Part shown: one piece after another, positions 1-8,227 of the stretch | Position numbering within the stretch: the stretch's first letter is position 1 | Layout: each line of letters starts with the position of its first letter | From: Spirosoma sp. KUDC1026 | GTDB lineage: Bacteria; Bacteroidota; Bacteroidia; Cytophagales; Spirosomataceae | Reading direction: 5' to 3' | Assembly: GCF_013375035.1 (NCBI RefSeq) | Contig: NZ_CP056032.1 | Span: 642,001 to 706,000 of the forward strand | Length of the DNA stretch: 64,000 nucleotides | Notes under the pieces: generated by a model | Database searches by the model: none | What the model was told of the DNA's origin: nothing | Seen by the model: only the letters and a program-made list of their open reading frames with translations | Translations under genes and position numbers: made by a program

Positions 1-1
1 G

Positions 2-637
2 AAAGTCCTGGCGGCTGTCCTGCTCGACGCGCAGCAGCAGATCACCCGCCTGCAGGGCCTGCTCGAAGGACCAGACGACGTGAGCGATGGCTACCTGGCC
101 GAAGCCGACGAACTATTCCGCCGGACGCTGTTCACCCTGCCTCCAGATGGATTCGATGAACTACCTAAAGCCGAAAAACTCGCCTATTACCGGCAAAAAC
201 TGAACCGTCCGGTTCGGGTGTGCGGCATGGTAAAAAACGTTGGCGAGCCTGGTGGTGGCCCGTTCTGGGCAAAAAATCAGGATGGTTCAGTATCGCTGCA
301 GGTTGTGGAGTCGGCCCAGATCGACCTGACCGACGCAGGTCAGAAATCCATCTTCGACGAAGCTACGCATTTCAACCCCGTCGATCTGGTTTGTGGTATT
401 CGCGATCGGAACGGCAAAAAGTTCGACCTGCCCGCCTACCGCGATCCGCTGACGGGCTTTATCACCGAGAAATCAAAAGATGGTAAGGAACTGAAAGCAC
501 AGGAGCTGCCGGGTCTCTGGAACGGCGCTATGGCCGACTGGAACACGATCTTCGTGGAGGTACCGCTGATTACGTTTAATCCGGTTAAAACCGTGAATGA
601 CCTGCTGCGGAAAGAACACCAACCTCAACTGGATTAA
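2..637 (+). CDS. DUF4301 family protein, C-terminal part (5' end outside window)
   Basis: The reading frame is open from base 2, so the gene begins upstream; the first in-frame GTG (80) lies in mid-protein and is not taken as the start. Visible landmarks are a GMVKNVGEPGGGPFW stretch, THFNPVDLVCGIRD, then LPGLWNGAMADWNT and a C-terminus TFNPVKTVNDLLRKEHQ. I recognise this pattern from the Bacteroidota DUF4301 proteins, whose reaction is not known to me. No signal or membrane segment is seen in this part. It ends at a bidirectional terminator facing the Rrf2 gene. The family call is from memory of conserved blocks; function unknown. Confidence 0.75.
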   Translation, partial: KVLAAVLLDAQQQITRLQGLLEGPDDVSDGYLAEADELFRRTLFTLPPDGFDELPKAEKLAYYRQKLNRPVRVCGMVKNVGEPGGGPFWAKNQDGSVSLQVVESAQIDLTDAGQKSIFDEATHFNPVDLVCGIRDRNGKKFDLPAYRDPLTGFITEKSKDGKELKAQELPGLWNGAMADWNTIFVEVPLITFNPVKTVNDLLRKEHQPQLD

Positions 638-660
638 GAAAATCCGTATCGTATATCTAT

Positions 661-694
661 AAAAAGGCCCGTAGAATTGTCTACGTGCCTTTTT
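661..694. terminator. bidirectional intrinsic terminator
   Basis: Arms AAAAAGGC..GTAGA and TCTAC..GCCTTTTT around an ATTG loop, with an A-run before and a T-run after. It lies between the convergent DUF4301 gene and the Rrf2 gene and can serve both. Confidence 0.85.
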
Positions 695-719
695 AGTATA
701 TCAATTGAATGCGTTATGC

Positions 720-1214
720 CTAGGCCATCATCTTTGCCGTTGCTGTTTCGGCTAAATCTGTGGCTTTGCTGCCAATAGGAATCTCTTTCGTTTCGAGCGA
801 CGACGGATTCTGGAAAGATAGTAAGGTCGTATTTTCATAAACCCCCAGATTGGCATCACGTACACGCTCCATAACTGGTTTCAATGCACAGGCGATTTCG
901 TCTTCGCAATCGTCGCACTTCACGTAGAAGTTGAACGATACGCAGGGCGTTGGCGCAATGGGACCATCAATAACCCGCAGTACCTGCGCCAGATTGACCC
1001 GGCCCGGATCGACCCGCAACAGGTAGCCACCACCCTTGCCTTTCTGGCTTTGCAGAATACCGTGGTTACGTAACTCGAGCAGAATGGCCTCTAAGAATTT
1101 TTTAGGTATGTTTTCCTTTGCCGAAATGTACGAAATCAACACAGGACCCTTGCCGTATTCTTCGGTCAAAACCTTAAGGGCTTTAAGGGCATATTTTGCT
1201 TTCTTAGAGATCAT
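720..1214 (-). CDS. Rrf2 family transcriptional regulator
   Basis: 164 aa. The N-terminal winged helix (MISKKAKYALKALKVL, then KKFLEAILLELRNHGILQSQKGKGGGY at about 37-64) is the Rrf2/IscR/CymR pattern. The central part carries four cysteines (PCVSFNFYVKCDDCEDEIAC, about residues 91-110), at the position where IscR and NsrR bind a Fe-S cluster, so a redox cofactor is possible but spacing alone does not prove it. It is alone, transcribed away from the TonB receptor operon. A perfect 16-bp palindrome lies 34 bases upstream of the start and is a likely autoregulatory site. The target genes cannot be read from the window. Confidence 0.9.
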   Translation of the reverse strand: MISKKAKYALKALKVLTEEYGKGPVLISYISAKENIPKKFLEAILLELRNHGILQSQKGKGGGYLLRVDPGRVNLAQVLRVIDGPIAPTPCVSFNFYVKCDDCEDEIACALKPVMERVRDANLGVYENTTLLSFQNPSSLETKEIPIGSKATDLAETATAKMMA

Positions 1215-1247
1215 TGTTACGGTTTATATAAGTTTTTGGTGGTTCAC

Positions 1248-1263
1248 TAAGTACTAGTACTTA
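1248..1263. promoter_or_regulatory. perfect 16-bp palindrome, candidate Rrf2 operator
   Basis: TAAGTACTAGTACTTA is identical to its reverse complement and sits 34 bases upstream of the Rrf2 start codon, the usual place for autoregulation. The rest of the 365-base stretch 1215-1579 holds only this site and the terminator of the lipoprotein gene; I see no gene there. Confidence 0.55.
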
Positions 1264-1517
1264 ACAGAGAAGGCGAGCAAATTAGTAATCCCTTCACAAT
1301 CAGCCAAGAAATCCTGATCTTTTATGAAAAATAGATGGACTATATTTTAAACTGCCTGTGCTCAGCTCCTGCTGCCTGTCTGAACAATCGATAACTTTCC
1401 TAAAGTTCATCGACCTAGTTGGGTATTAGACGATTTGTGCGATAAAGGTAACGGTTCTGCCAAAGAAGTAAGTTAACATTCTCTTTTACCTCATTTTAGT
1501 TTAGCGGGCAGTAGTAA

Positions 1518-1550
1518 GAAAAAAGCCGGAGCAAAGCCCCGGCCCTTTCG
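1518..1550 (-). terminator. terminator of the TonB receptor/lipoprotein operon
   Basis: On the minus strand: GGCCGGGGC, loop TTTG, CTCCGGC followed by TTTTTT. The stem has one mismatch. It is about 30 bases past the stop of the lipoprotein gene. Confidence 0.75.
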
Positions 1551-1579
1551 TGCGACACCAATATGAAAGTGTGAATAGA

Positions 1580-3274
1580 CTATTGATCGTAATTCGTATT
1601 CTGCGGATTGAAGTTTGTCCAGCCCGACAGCCAGTTATCCGTTCCGTTGAACGCACCTCGGTAAGGAGCCGACGTAAAGAACGAATCAGACAGTTTTCCG
1701 CCCGTAGCAGCATTAGCCGATACCAGTAACGGAGAGCTGATTCCTGGTAGGAAACTTGGCGCTGTCAGGCTAAAGCTGTTCGCGTTTAATAACAGCGAGG
1801 CCAGGTCCGACGAAGCGATTACCGTATTCTTACGGGCAGCCAGCGAGAAATAAGCCGTTGCCTGATCGTTGGTGATGTTACCGGCTCCCCGAACCGCTGT
1901 CAACGAGTTAGCTACTGTTACGCCCTGTACTTCCAGAGCACCCGTGCTAGCGTTGTTCAGCGTACCTGTTGTAGTGCCGTCCAGGCGAAGTCCTTCAGGC
2001 CAGCCAACAAATACCGAGTTGATAATGCTGATCGCCGTGTTCCGACGCAGGTGCATGGCGGACTGATACGGTCCGCTACCGCCCGTGCCCGATGTCGAGG
2101 CCGTACTTGGCGTACCGCTCGTCAGGAAACCGCTGATATTGGCAAAGGTTGGCTGCGTCAATGGCAGACCGTTATTGGCCGTCAGGGCAACGCCACCTGC
2201 GTTTTCGCCTGAGTTGAAGTTATCCGATTCAAAACAGTTTGAGCTCGATTGGTCAGCTACCTGCGGGTCGCGGAGCGATACGCCAAACTGAACTTTACCG
2301 GTATAGCCCCAGTCCGTATCGAAATCATCATCAAAACCACGGAAGGCAACCAGATATTTTGCATTGACGGTACCGCCAAACCACTCGAACGAGTCATCAC
2401 CGCTGTACGAAACCTGTACGTGATCAATGGTTGTTCCCGAACCAACGCCGTACATCGTCAATCCGTTAATTTCGCTGTTTGCCTCACTCGTCAGCGCAAT
2501 ACCGCCAAACTCGATACGAACGTAACGCAGCGAACCTGAGTTATCGGTCGATTCAGTGAAAGCACCCAACTGGATACCGATACCACCTTCTGCCGACTGA
2601 CTGGCTGGCCGGTTGTGGGGCGCTTTACCGATCAGAACAATTCCGCCCCAGTCACCCGATTTACGCGAACCAGCCGCCCGGTTTGAGGTAAAGACAATTG
2701 GCTGCTGGGCTGTACCAACTGCTTCCAGTCGGGCACCCTGTTCAACGATCAGCGTACCACCCCGCTTCGATCCGGTTGGATCTTCGTCAACGGTTCCGCC
2801 TTTGATGATCGTTCCTGGCTGGATAGTGATGACAACGCCCGGTTTAACGTTCACAAATCCGCGCAGTAAATAGACATTACCGGAGGTCCAGGTTTCACTT
2901 ACCGTAAGGCTACCTGTTTTAGTTACAACCGGTTTAGCGCTGATTGAGAAAGCCGGGCCTTGAGCAGACTGTCCATTTGCCGTTACCGAAATTGGTGTAC
3001 CTGCACCAGTTGGCACAATAACCGACAGTTGCGTCGTTGAGGCAGCTACGACCGATGCCGAAACCGTACCAAACGTTACAGTATTGCTGGCTGGAGTCGC
3101 ATTGAAATTAGTACCTGTAATGACAACCGTTGTGCCAGCAGGGGCTGAGGTTGGGCTGATACCCGTAACGCTGAGTACTGGAGCGGGTGAATCTTCATTT
3201 TTACAGGCTGCAATAAAGCTGATAAGCCCTACTACGAGTAAAATTAGATTTCCCCACCGAGTGAATCGATTCAT
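1580..3274 (-). CDS. IPT/TIG-domain lipoprotein paired with a TonB-dependent receptor
   Basis: 564 aa. A lipoprotein signal (LILLVVGLISFIAAC, lipid-modified Cys near residue 24) is followed by an IPT/TIG immunoglobulin-like domain (VTGISPTSAPAGTTVVITGTNF, about 36-110) and a long repetitive part of right-handed beta-helix character (GTLIVEQGARLEAVGT, PIVFTSNRAAG, GDWGGIVLIG). It lies 52 bases downstream of a TonB-dependent receptor gene on the same strand, so it is probably the cell-surface partner of that receptor. The substrate is unknown. Similar proteins are common in Bacteroidota, often with loose or misleading names. It is not a SusD homologue by any motif I can see. Confidence 0.8.
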   Translation of the reverse strand: MNRFTRWGNLILLVVGLISFIAACKNEDSPAPVLSVTGISPTSAPAGTTVVITGTNFNATPASNTVTFGTVSASVVAASTTQLSVIVPTGAGTPISVTANGQSAQGPAFSISAKPVVTKTGSLTVSETWTSGNVYLLRGFVNVKPGVVITIQPGTIIKGGTVDEDPTGSKRGGTLIVEQGARLEAVGTAQQPIVFTSNRAAGSRKSGDWGGIVLIGKAPHNRPASQSAEGGIGIQLGAFTESTDNSGSLRYVRIEFGGIALTSEANSEINGLTMYGVGSGTTIDHVQVSYSGDDSFEWFGGTVNAKYLVAFRGFDDDFDTDWGYTGKVQFGVSLRDPQVADQSSSNCFESDNFNSGENAGGVALTANNGLPLTQPTFANISGFLTSGTPSTASTSGTGGSGPYQSAMHLRRNTAISIINSVFVGWPEGLRLDGTTTGTLNNASTGALEVQGVTVANSLTAVRGAGNITNDQATAYFSLAARKNTVIASSDLASLLLNANSFSLTAPSFLPGISSPLLVSANAATGGKLSDSFFTSAPYRGAFNGTDNWLSGWTNFNPQNTNYDQ

Positions 3275-3326
3275 GAGTAATTGATTTAGTTAGTATTAGT
3301 ATAAAGGCAATTAATTGGTAAAGACA

Positions 3327-6215
3327 TTAAGGAACGATCGTGCGTCGGCCGAAGGTGTACACACCCGTCAGCGTTACGTACTGGCCACGGCGGAAGCGCC
3401 GGAATATCTGGTCTGCGTTCACCGATTGCGAGGTGAGATCGCGGTCAACCCGTCCGTTCCCGTTGAAATCCTGTGCGTAGCGGGTTGCCTGATTCAGTAT
3501 ATCCTGGATACCTAGCCGCACATCGATTTTCTGATTAAAGGTTTTACTGATGTTCAGGTCAATCGCGTGGCGGGGCAGTTCGTAAATGGTGGGGTTATTC
3601 CGAGTACCTACGGCGAAGATGCGAGGTCCGTAAATGTTATACAGTACGTTCCATTGCAGACCGCTGTTCGGCTCCTGATAATACACACCCGCATTGACCA
3701 GGTAAGGCGATTGGTTTGCCAGGGGACGGGTCCGGTCAGCTAAGTCTTTCAGCGGCACATCGATCACCGTTGACGTAGCATCCGGGGCGCGAACAAAATC
3801 ACCCAGGGTTACCCGGCTGTCGATCAGCGAACCATTGGCTACCACCTGTAAATTCTGGAGGAATTTACTGCCCGACTGGCTGAAGCCTTTCCGCATTTCA
3901 ACTTCTACCCCGAAATTCCGGGCCGATGGTGCGTTGATGAACGTGTAGCTGAATCCATTACCCGTTGGCAGCAGGAAGCTTTCAATTGGATTCCGGAAGT
4001 GTTTGTAGAAACCTGTAACCGAAATCAACTCATTCGGACTTGGATAGTACTCCCATTTCAAATCGACGTTCTGAATCGTTGCCGTCGTGAGTTCGGTGTT
4101 CCCCGTTACGACAGCCAGCAGGTTGAAATCGAAGTACTGGAAAGGGGCCAATTCACGCAGTTCGGGCCGGTTAACGGTAGCCGAATAGGCTAGTCGTACA
4201 CTGTGTTTGTCAGTAAGCTTATGCGTAACGTTCAGGGATGGCAGCGGGCTGAAAATTCGCCGGTTAACCAGTTGCTGATCGACACCCAGCCGTTGAATTT
4301 TCAACTCCTGAATGTTATACTCACCACGTAGACCCAATGTTACGTTCGTACGGCTGCCGAGGTTAAAGTCACCACTAACGTAGGCAGCGCCATAGGTGTT
4401 GCCACCCCGATACGAATCAAGATCCGACGTACCGTCCAGCAGCGAGAAGCCACCGGGCTGACCGCTTACGTTAGCGGGCGAAAAGATCGAACCAATAGGC
4501 TGCTGCTGCACAATGGCTCCATCACTGGTTGTGCCCGCAATACTATTGTAGCCGTAGAAGCGAGCCGAATAATCGCGGACCCGTTGCTCCGCGTAGATAC
4601 CGGCTTTCAGGTGACCAGGTTCCCGGTCCGTTGGGTTGCCGAAGGTGTGATCGTAGTTACCGATCAGCGAGATTGTCTGTTCATTTAGTTTTGAGTAGAA
4701 ACGGCCTACGTCGATTGGGTTAGGCGACAGGGGCGTAACCAGCGTATACACACCATTTTCACCACTGTTCAGAGGAGCCTGGTAGCGCGCCCGTTTCCAA
4801 TCGGGCTCCCAGCGTCCCGAATACCCGTAACCAGCAATCCAGTTTAGTTTCGTCAGTTCATTCAACTGATGATCACCGGAAACCTGCGTTGTGGCAATAC
4901 TGCGGTTCTCGAACCGCTGCGAGTAGCTGCGGATATCAGCGTTCGAGTCGAAATTCTGCCCCTGCCGGACAACCGTTTCCTGGTTACCCAGTTGGTTAAA
5001 GAGTGTTTTCCACTCCAGCGTAAACGTGGGCGAAAAGCGTAGCGACCAGTTGTGCAGTAAGCCTAACCGCGACTGACGAGCGTAGCTGGCATCTTTATAG
5101 TCCTGATTGACTGAGTTGGCAACTGCCCCGTTTTCATAAACGCGCAGGTCAATATTCGTTATCTGATTCGTCAGGCTGTAGTTAATGCTGGTCAGGTTAC
5201 TAACCTGTACGTTCCCGATGTCGAACCGGCGACCCGTATTGAGTGCAAACCGGATATCGGGCATGACAGAAACATTCGTTAATCCCCATGAATTGGGCAA
5301 CAGCTTGGCATAAGCCGCTCGTTGCGGAGCACCAAGGGCGTTAAAATCACCCGACCGAGTTGGGAAGCTGGTTGGAATTGTTTGTTTAGGCGACCACAGT
5401 CCCAGCGCACTCAGGCCACCACGCTGGTGCGACTGCGTCTGTTCGCCTGTTGTGCCAGGGCGGTAGCCCAGCGTCAAGCCTACGTCAATGAAGTTGCTGC
5501 TTGGGCGACGCTTGGTGTAGATTTTTACGATCCCCCCCGCAAAATCACCGGGCAGTTCGGCTGAACCGGATTTGTAGACGATCATCCGGTCAAGAATGTT
5601 ACTGGGAATAATGTCGAATGAGAACGAACGGGTTTCAACCTCGGTCGATGGGGCAATTACGTCGTTGATCAGTACAGAGTTATAGCGGGAGCCTAAACCC
5701 CGGATCAGGACAAACCGGTTATCGAGGATGCTGACACCAGGTACCCGGCGGATGGCGGCAGCCGCATCGCGGTCCTGCGATTTCTGAATCTGAGCCGCCG
5801 AGATACCTACGGCTAGCGCTTTTATTTGCTTAACTTCCGTAATAACGGCGATTTCGGTGTTAGTGGCTTTGTTGGCCCGGACAACTACCTCCTGGAGTGA
5901 TTTACCTTCTTCGTCCAGCTCGGTATCGATCACCGTTGTGTTTCCCGATTCAATCCGAACGTTCGGAATTTCTTTCGTCTGGTAAGAAATGTAGGAGACA
6001 ACTACTTTCTGGGTACCGGCCGGTACGTTCTGAATGGTGAAGCCCCCATCGATGTCGGTTGTTCCGCCGAGTTGGGTACCATCAATACGGACGGTACAGC
6101 CGATTAGAGATTCTTTGGTTTTGGCGTCTTTGACAGTACCTCGTACGGTACCGGTCTGCGCCCATGCTGTCAGAGAGAACAGCGTAAAGAAGAGAACAAT
6201 TAAATTTCGGTTCAT
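3327..6215 (-). CDS. TonB-dependent receptor with carboxypeptidase-like regulatory domain
   Basis: 962 aa. Signal peptide (MNRNLIVLFFTLFSLTAWAQ), then a CarboxypepD_reg-like beta-sandwich (GTVRGTVKDAKTKESLIGC), a plug domain (RRVPGVSILDNRFVLIRGLG, about 155-175; DFAGGIVKIYTK about 225) and a C-terminal outer-membrane barrel ending in GVYTFGRRTIVP. It imports an unidentified ligand across the outer membrane using TonB-ExbBD. First gene of a two-gene operon with the lipoprotein at 1580-3274. Three 11-bp direct repeats lie just upstream and suggest control by an OmpR/PhoB-type regulator, which would fit a nutrient-starvation uptake system; that link is inference. Confidence 0.92.
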   Translation of the reverse strand: MNRNLIVLFFTLFSLTAWAQTGTVRGTVKDAKTKESLIGCTVRIDGTQLGGTTDIDGGFTIQNVPAGTQKVVVSYISYQTKEIPNVRIESGNTTVIDTELDEEGKSLQEVVVRANKATNTEIAVITEVKQIKALAVGISAAQIQKSQDRDAAAAIRRVPGVSILDNRFVLIRGLGSRYNSVLINDVIAPSTEVETRSFSFDIIPSNILDRMIVYKSGSAELPGDFAGGIVKIYTKRRPSSNFIDVGLTLGYRPGTTGEQTQSHQRGGLSALGLWSPKQTIPTSFPTRSGDFNALGAPQRAAYAKLLPNSWGLTNVSVMPDIRFALNTGRRFDIGNVQVSNLTSINYSLTNQITNIDLRVYENGAVANSVNQDYKDASYARQSRLGLLHNWSLRFSPTFTLEWKTLFNQLGNQETVVRQGQNFDSNADIRSYSQRFENRSIATTQVSGDHQLNELTKLNWIAGYGYSGRWEPDWKRARYQAPLNSGENGVYTLVTPLSPNPIDVGRFYSKLNEQTISLIGNYDHTFGNPTDREPGHLKAGIYAEQRVRDYSARFYGYNSIAGTTSDGAIVQQQPIGSIFSPANVSGQPGGFSLLDGTSDLDSYRGGNTYGAAYVSGDFNLGSRTNVTLGLRGEYNIQELKIQRLGVDQQLVNRRIFSPLPSLNVTHKLTDKHSVRLAYSATVNRPELRELAPFQYFDFNLLAVVTGNTELTTATIQNVDLKWEYYPSPNELISVTGFYKHFRNPIESFLLPTGNGFSYTFINAPSARNFGVEVEMRKGFSQSGSKFLQNLQVVANGSLIDSRVTLGDFVRAPDATSTVIDVPLKDLADRTRPLANQSPYLVNAGVYYQEPNSGLQWNVLYNIYGPRIFAVGTRNNPTIYELPRHAIDLNISKTFNQKIDVRLGIQDILNQATRYAQDFNGNGRVDRDLTSQSVNADQIFRRFRRGQYVTLTGVYTFGRRTIVP

Positions 6216-6255
6216 ATTGGTTTTGCGTGTCGCTTTCGCGTCGCAAAACTACCTG

Positions 6256-6288
6256 ACCAATATTACGCCAATGTTACCCCAAAGTTAC
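6256..6288 (-). promoter_or_regulatory. three tandem 11-bp repeats upstream of the TonB receptor
   Basis: On the minus strand the copies read GTAACTTTGGG, GTAACATTGGC, GTAATATTGGT with no gaps (6278-6288, 6267-6277, 6256-6266). They end 41 bases before the receptor start codon. An 11-bp direct-repeat period places copies on one DNA face, as for PhoB/OmpR family sites. The first copy also contains TAACTTTG, which matches the Bacteroidota -7 element TAnnTTTG, but no TTTG is found at the -33 position. Confidence 0.65.
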
Positions 6289-6424
6289 GCTTCAATTATG
6301 TTTACCGGAAGCACATACATACTGTAAATCAGCACATTACCCATAAGCTAGTATTTAATGTACGTTTAATTTGGTAGTATGCTCCAACAACACCGGTTGT
6401 TCGTGGCCTATTGCCTAATAGGGT

Positions 6425-7744
6425 CTATTTTGTTTGGTCGCCTTCGTTTTTGGCATTAGCAGGAATCTGATCGTCCCAGAAACCATTTACAAATGTATGA
6501 ACGATCTCTTTGTCTCTCAGGAGGGTGAAGCTCGCCGTCTGCCCGAGCCGAAGTGGGCGATCGGTCTTTAGTCGGAGGCCGGTTGCGTCGATTTCGTCCA
6601 GCCCGTAGAAGGTTGATAGGTCGCCGATGTCCTCAACGACACTACGATAGCGGAAGCTGCGCGCCGAATCAGTATTCACTTCCAGCCGATTGATGCCTAC
6701 ATCAACGACAGTCGGTTTACCGTTCCGGATAATTGTGGCGTTCCGGATCAGTACGTCGAACAGCTGCCGCCCATTTTCGGGAATTGCCTGGTAGTCGTCC
6801 GTTGATTCCTGCTCATATGCCCCCGTAGCAATTGATTCCAGTGCGGTCAGAATCGCCACAAAATTCAGTCGGCGGATGGTCATTTTCTCTGTATCGCCTT
6901 TGTAGCCACCCGATTCGATCAGTACCAGCGTCGTGCCCCATTTCTGAATGTTGTCGCCAAAGGCACGAGGTTCAAATTCATCGTCGTAGCGCGCCACCTG
7001 ATCGGGAATGAACGCCTGCAACGTCCGGTTCATACCCGCAATGAGCTGCATAGAGCGCTGTCGTACCTCGTTTACGTTACGTGCCTGGTCGTAGGCTGTC
7101 GCCAGAAAGGACACTACCGCCTGTTTGCCGGTTTTTCCGACGCCGTAGCGAGGGTTCTGGTCGTGTAGATTGAACCCCACCAGCGGTTTCAGGGTCTGCT
7201 GCAGGTTTTTAAGCAGCGCTCCTTCCGGCGTTTGCAGGCGGAGTGCATCCCGGTTCATGTCAATGTCCGATGCCGTCCGGCGCTGAAATCGTTCGGCCCC
7301 GTCTGGGTTCAGCATCGGGATAAAGTACAAAGTCGTATTGGTCAGAATCGTTTGCCGCAGACTGTCGAACTCATCGCCCGACGCGGTCAGGAAATTGAAA
7401 ATATCAAACAGTGCCATCGTGGCCGTTGCTTCGTCGCCGTGCATCTGCGACCAGAGCAGGACTTTGTTTTCCCCAGTTCCGGCTTTGACCTGGTAAATAG
7501 CCCGCTTCTCCAGCGACTCACCGACCTGACTGACGTCCAGTGGCCCTTTCCCGTTCAGCGAATCCAGCAATGGTACAATATCCTTGTGCTTGAACCGGCG
7601 GTGGGTAAAGTGCTGCTGTTTATACGTATCGTGCGCGTCGTGCAGTCGACGGGCGTCTGTTTGGGCGTAAGCGGTTGTCATCAGAAAAAGAAAGAACAGG
7701 CTACGTATTCCTGTTCGGTATAGCATGTAGGGGGTTTGCTGCAT
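6425..7744 (-). CDS. M14 family zinc carboxypeptidase, secreted
   Basis: The start chosen (ATG at 7744) lies 4 bases past the crcB stop; a longer frame to 7777 would overlap crcB. Signal peptide near SLFFLFLMTTAYAQ. M14 zinc ligands are visible: HGDEATAT (HxxE) and a later His in FNLHDQ; also the substrate-binding NPDGAERF and DMNRD, and the catalytic Glu region LIESGGYKGD. About 440 aa. It probably trims peptides or amino acids from peptide or cell-wall substrates in the periplasm; the specificity is not readable. Probably co-transcribed with crcB. Confidence 0.88.
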   Translation of the reverse strand: MQQTPYMLYRTGIRSLFFLFLMTTAYAQTDARRLHDAHDTYKQQHFTHRRFKHKDIVPLLDSLNGKGPLDVSQVGESLEKRAIYQVKAGTGENKVLLWSQMHGDEATATMALFDIFNFLTASGDEFDSLRQTILTNTTLYFIPMLNPDGAERFQRRTASDIDMNRDALRLQTPEGALLKNLQQTLKPLVGFNLHDQNPRYGVGKTGKQAVVSFLATAYDQARNVNEVRQRSMQLIAGMNRTLQAFIPDQVARYDDEFEPRAFGDNIQKWGTTLVLIESGGYKGDTEKMTIRRLNFVAILTALESIATGAYEQESTDDYQAIPENGRQLFDVLIRNATIIRNGKPTVVDVGINRLEVNTDSARSFRYRSVVEDIGDLSTFYGLDEIDATGLRLKTDRPLRLGQTASFTLLRDKEIVHTFVNGFWDDQIPANAKNEGDQTK

Positions 7745-7748
7745 GCCG

Positions 7749-8123
7749 TTACAGTTTTTGTCCCAGCAGAAGGCCACCGGTTGATGCCAGCAGGCACAGT
7801 GCGACGTTCAGGCCAATATTCAGGAAAGCCATACCTGTGCGGCCATTTTGAAGAAGCACGACGGTATCGTTGCTGAAGCTGGAAAACGTACTCAGCCCCC
7901 CGCAGAATCCAACCCCGATCAGCAGCCGGGCTTCATCACCGGTCGAGCGGGCCAGCGTCCAGCCCACAACGGCGCTTAACAACGCGCTGGCTACGATATT
8001 GACCAGGAGAATAGCGCTCGGGAAAGGTACTTCGTTGATTGTTGCCGGAAGAAACCGACCAGCAACGTAACGCAGCAGACTCCCCAGACCACCTCCCACG
8101 AACACAAGCAGATAGGCTTTCAT
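7749..8123 (-). CDS. crcB: fluoride efflux channel CrcB/Fluc
   Basis: 124 aa from the ATG at 8123 (an in-frame ATG at 8150 gives a nine-residue extension without a membrane-like start). Family landmarks: GGGLGSLLRYVAGR near the N-terminus and GFCGGLSTFSSFS, the pore/Na+ site segment. Four hydrophobic segments fit the Fluc dual-topology dimer, which exports fluoride. I looked for a fluoride riboswitch upstream and did not find one. The M14 peptidase gene follows after 4 bases. Confidence 0.93.
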   Translation of the reverse strand: MKAYLLVFVGGGLGSLLRYVAGRFLPATINEVPFPSAILLVNIVASALLSAVVGWTLARSTGDEARLLIGVGFCGGLSTFSSFSNDTVVLLQNGRTGMAFLNIGLNVALCLLASTGGLLLGQKL

Positions 8124-8227
8124 GCAAACAAACATACGAAAAAAGGCCAACGCGGCCGGGACGGTTCCGCTCTAGTGCCGGGTTTTTCGCTATCATTGTG
8201 TGAATACCTTCCTGACTTTAAACTTTC

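Noticed and set aside
8124..8227. Possible fluoride riboswitch upstream of crcB
   Set aside because: The conserved riboswitch core (GGNGAUGGNGUUC and its pseudoknot partner) could not be found between crcB and the permease gene.
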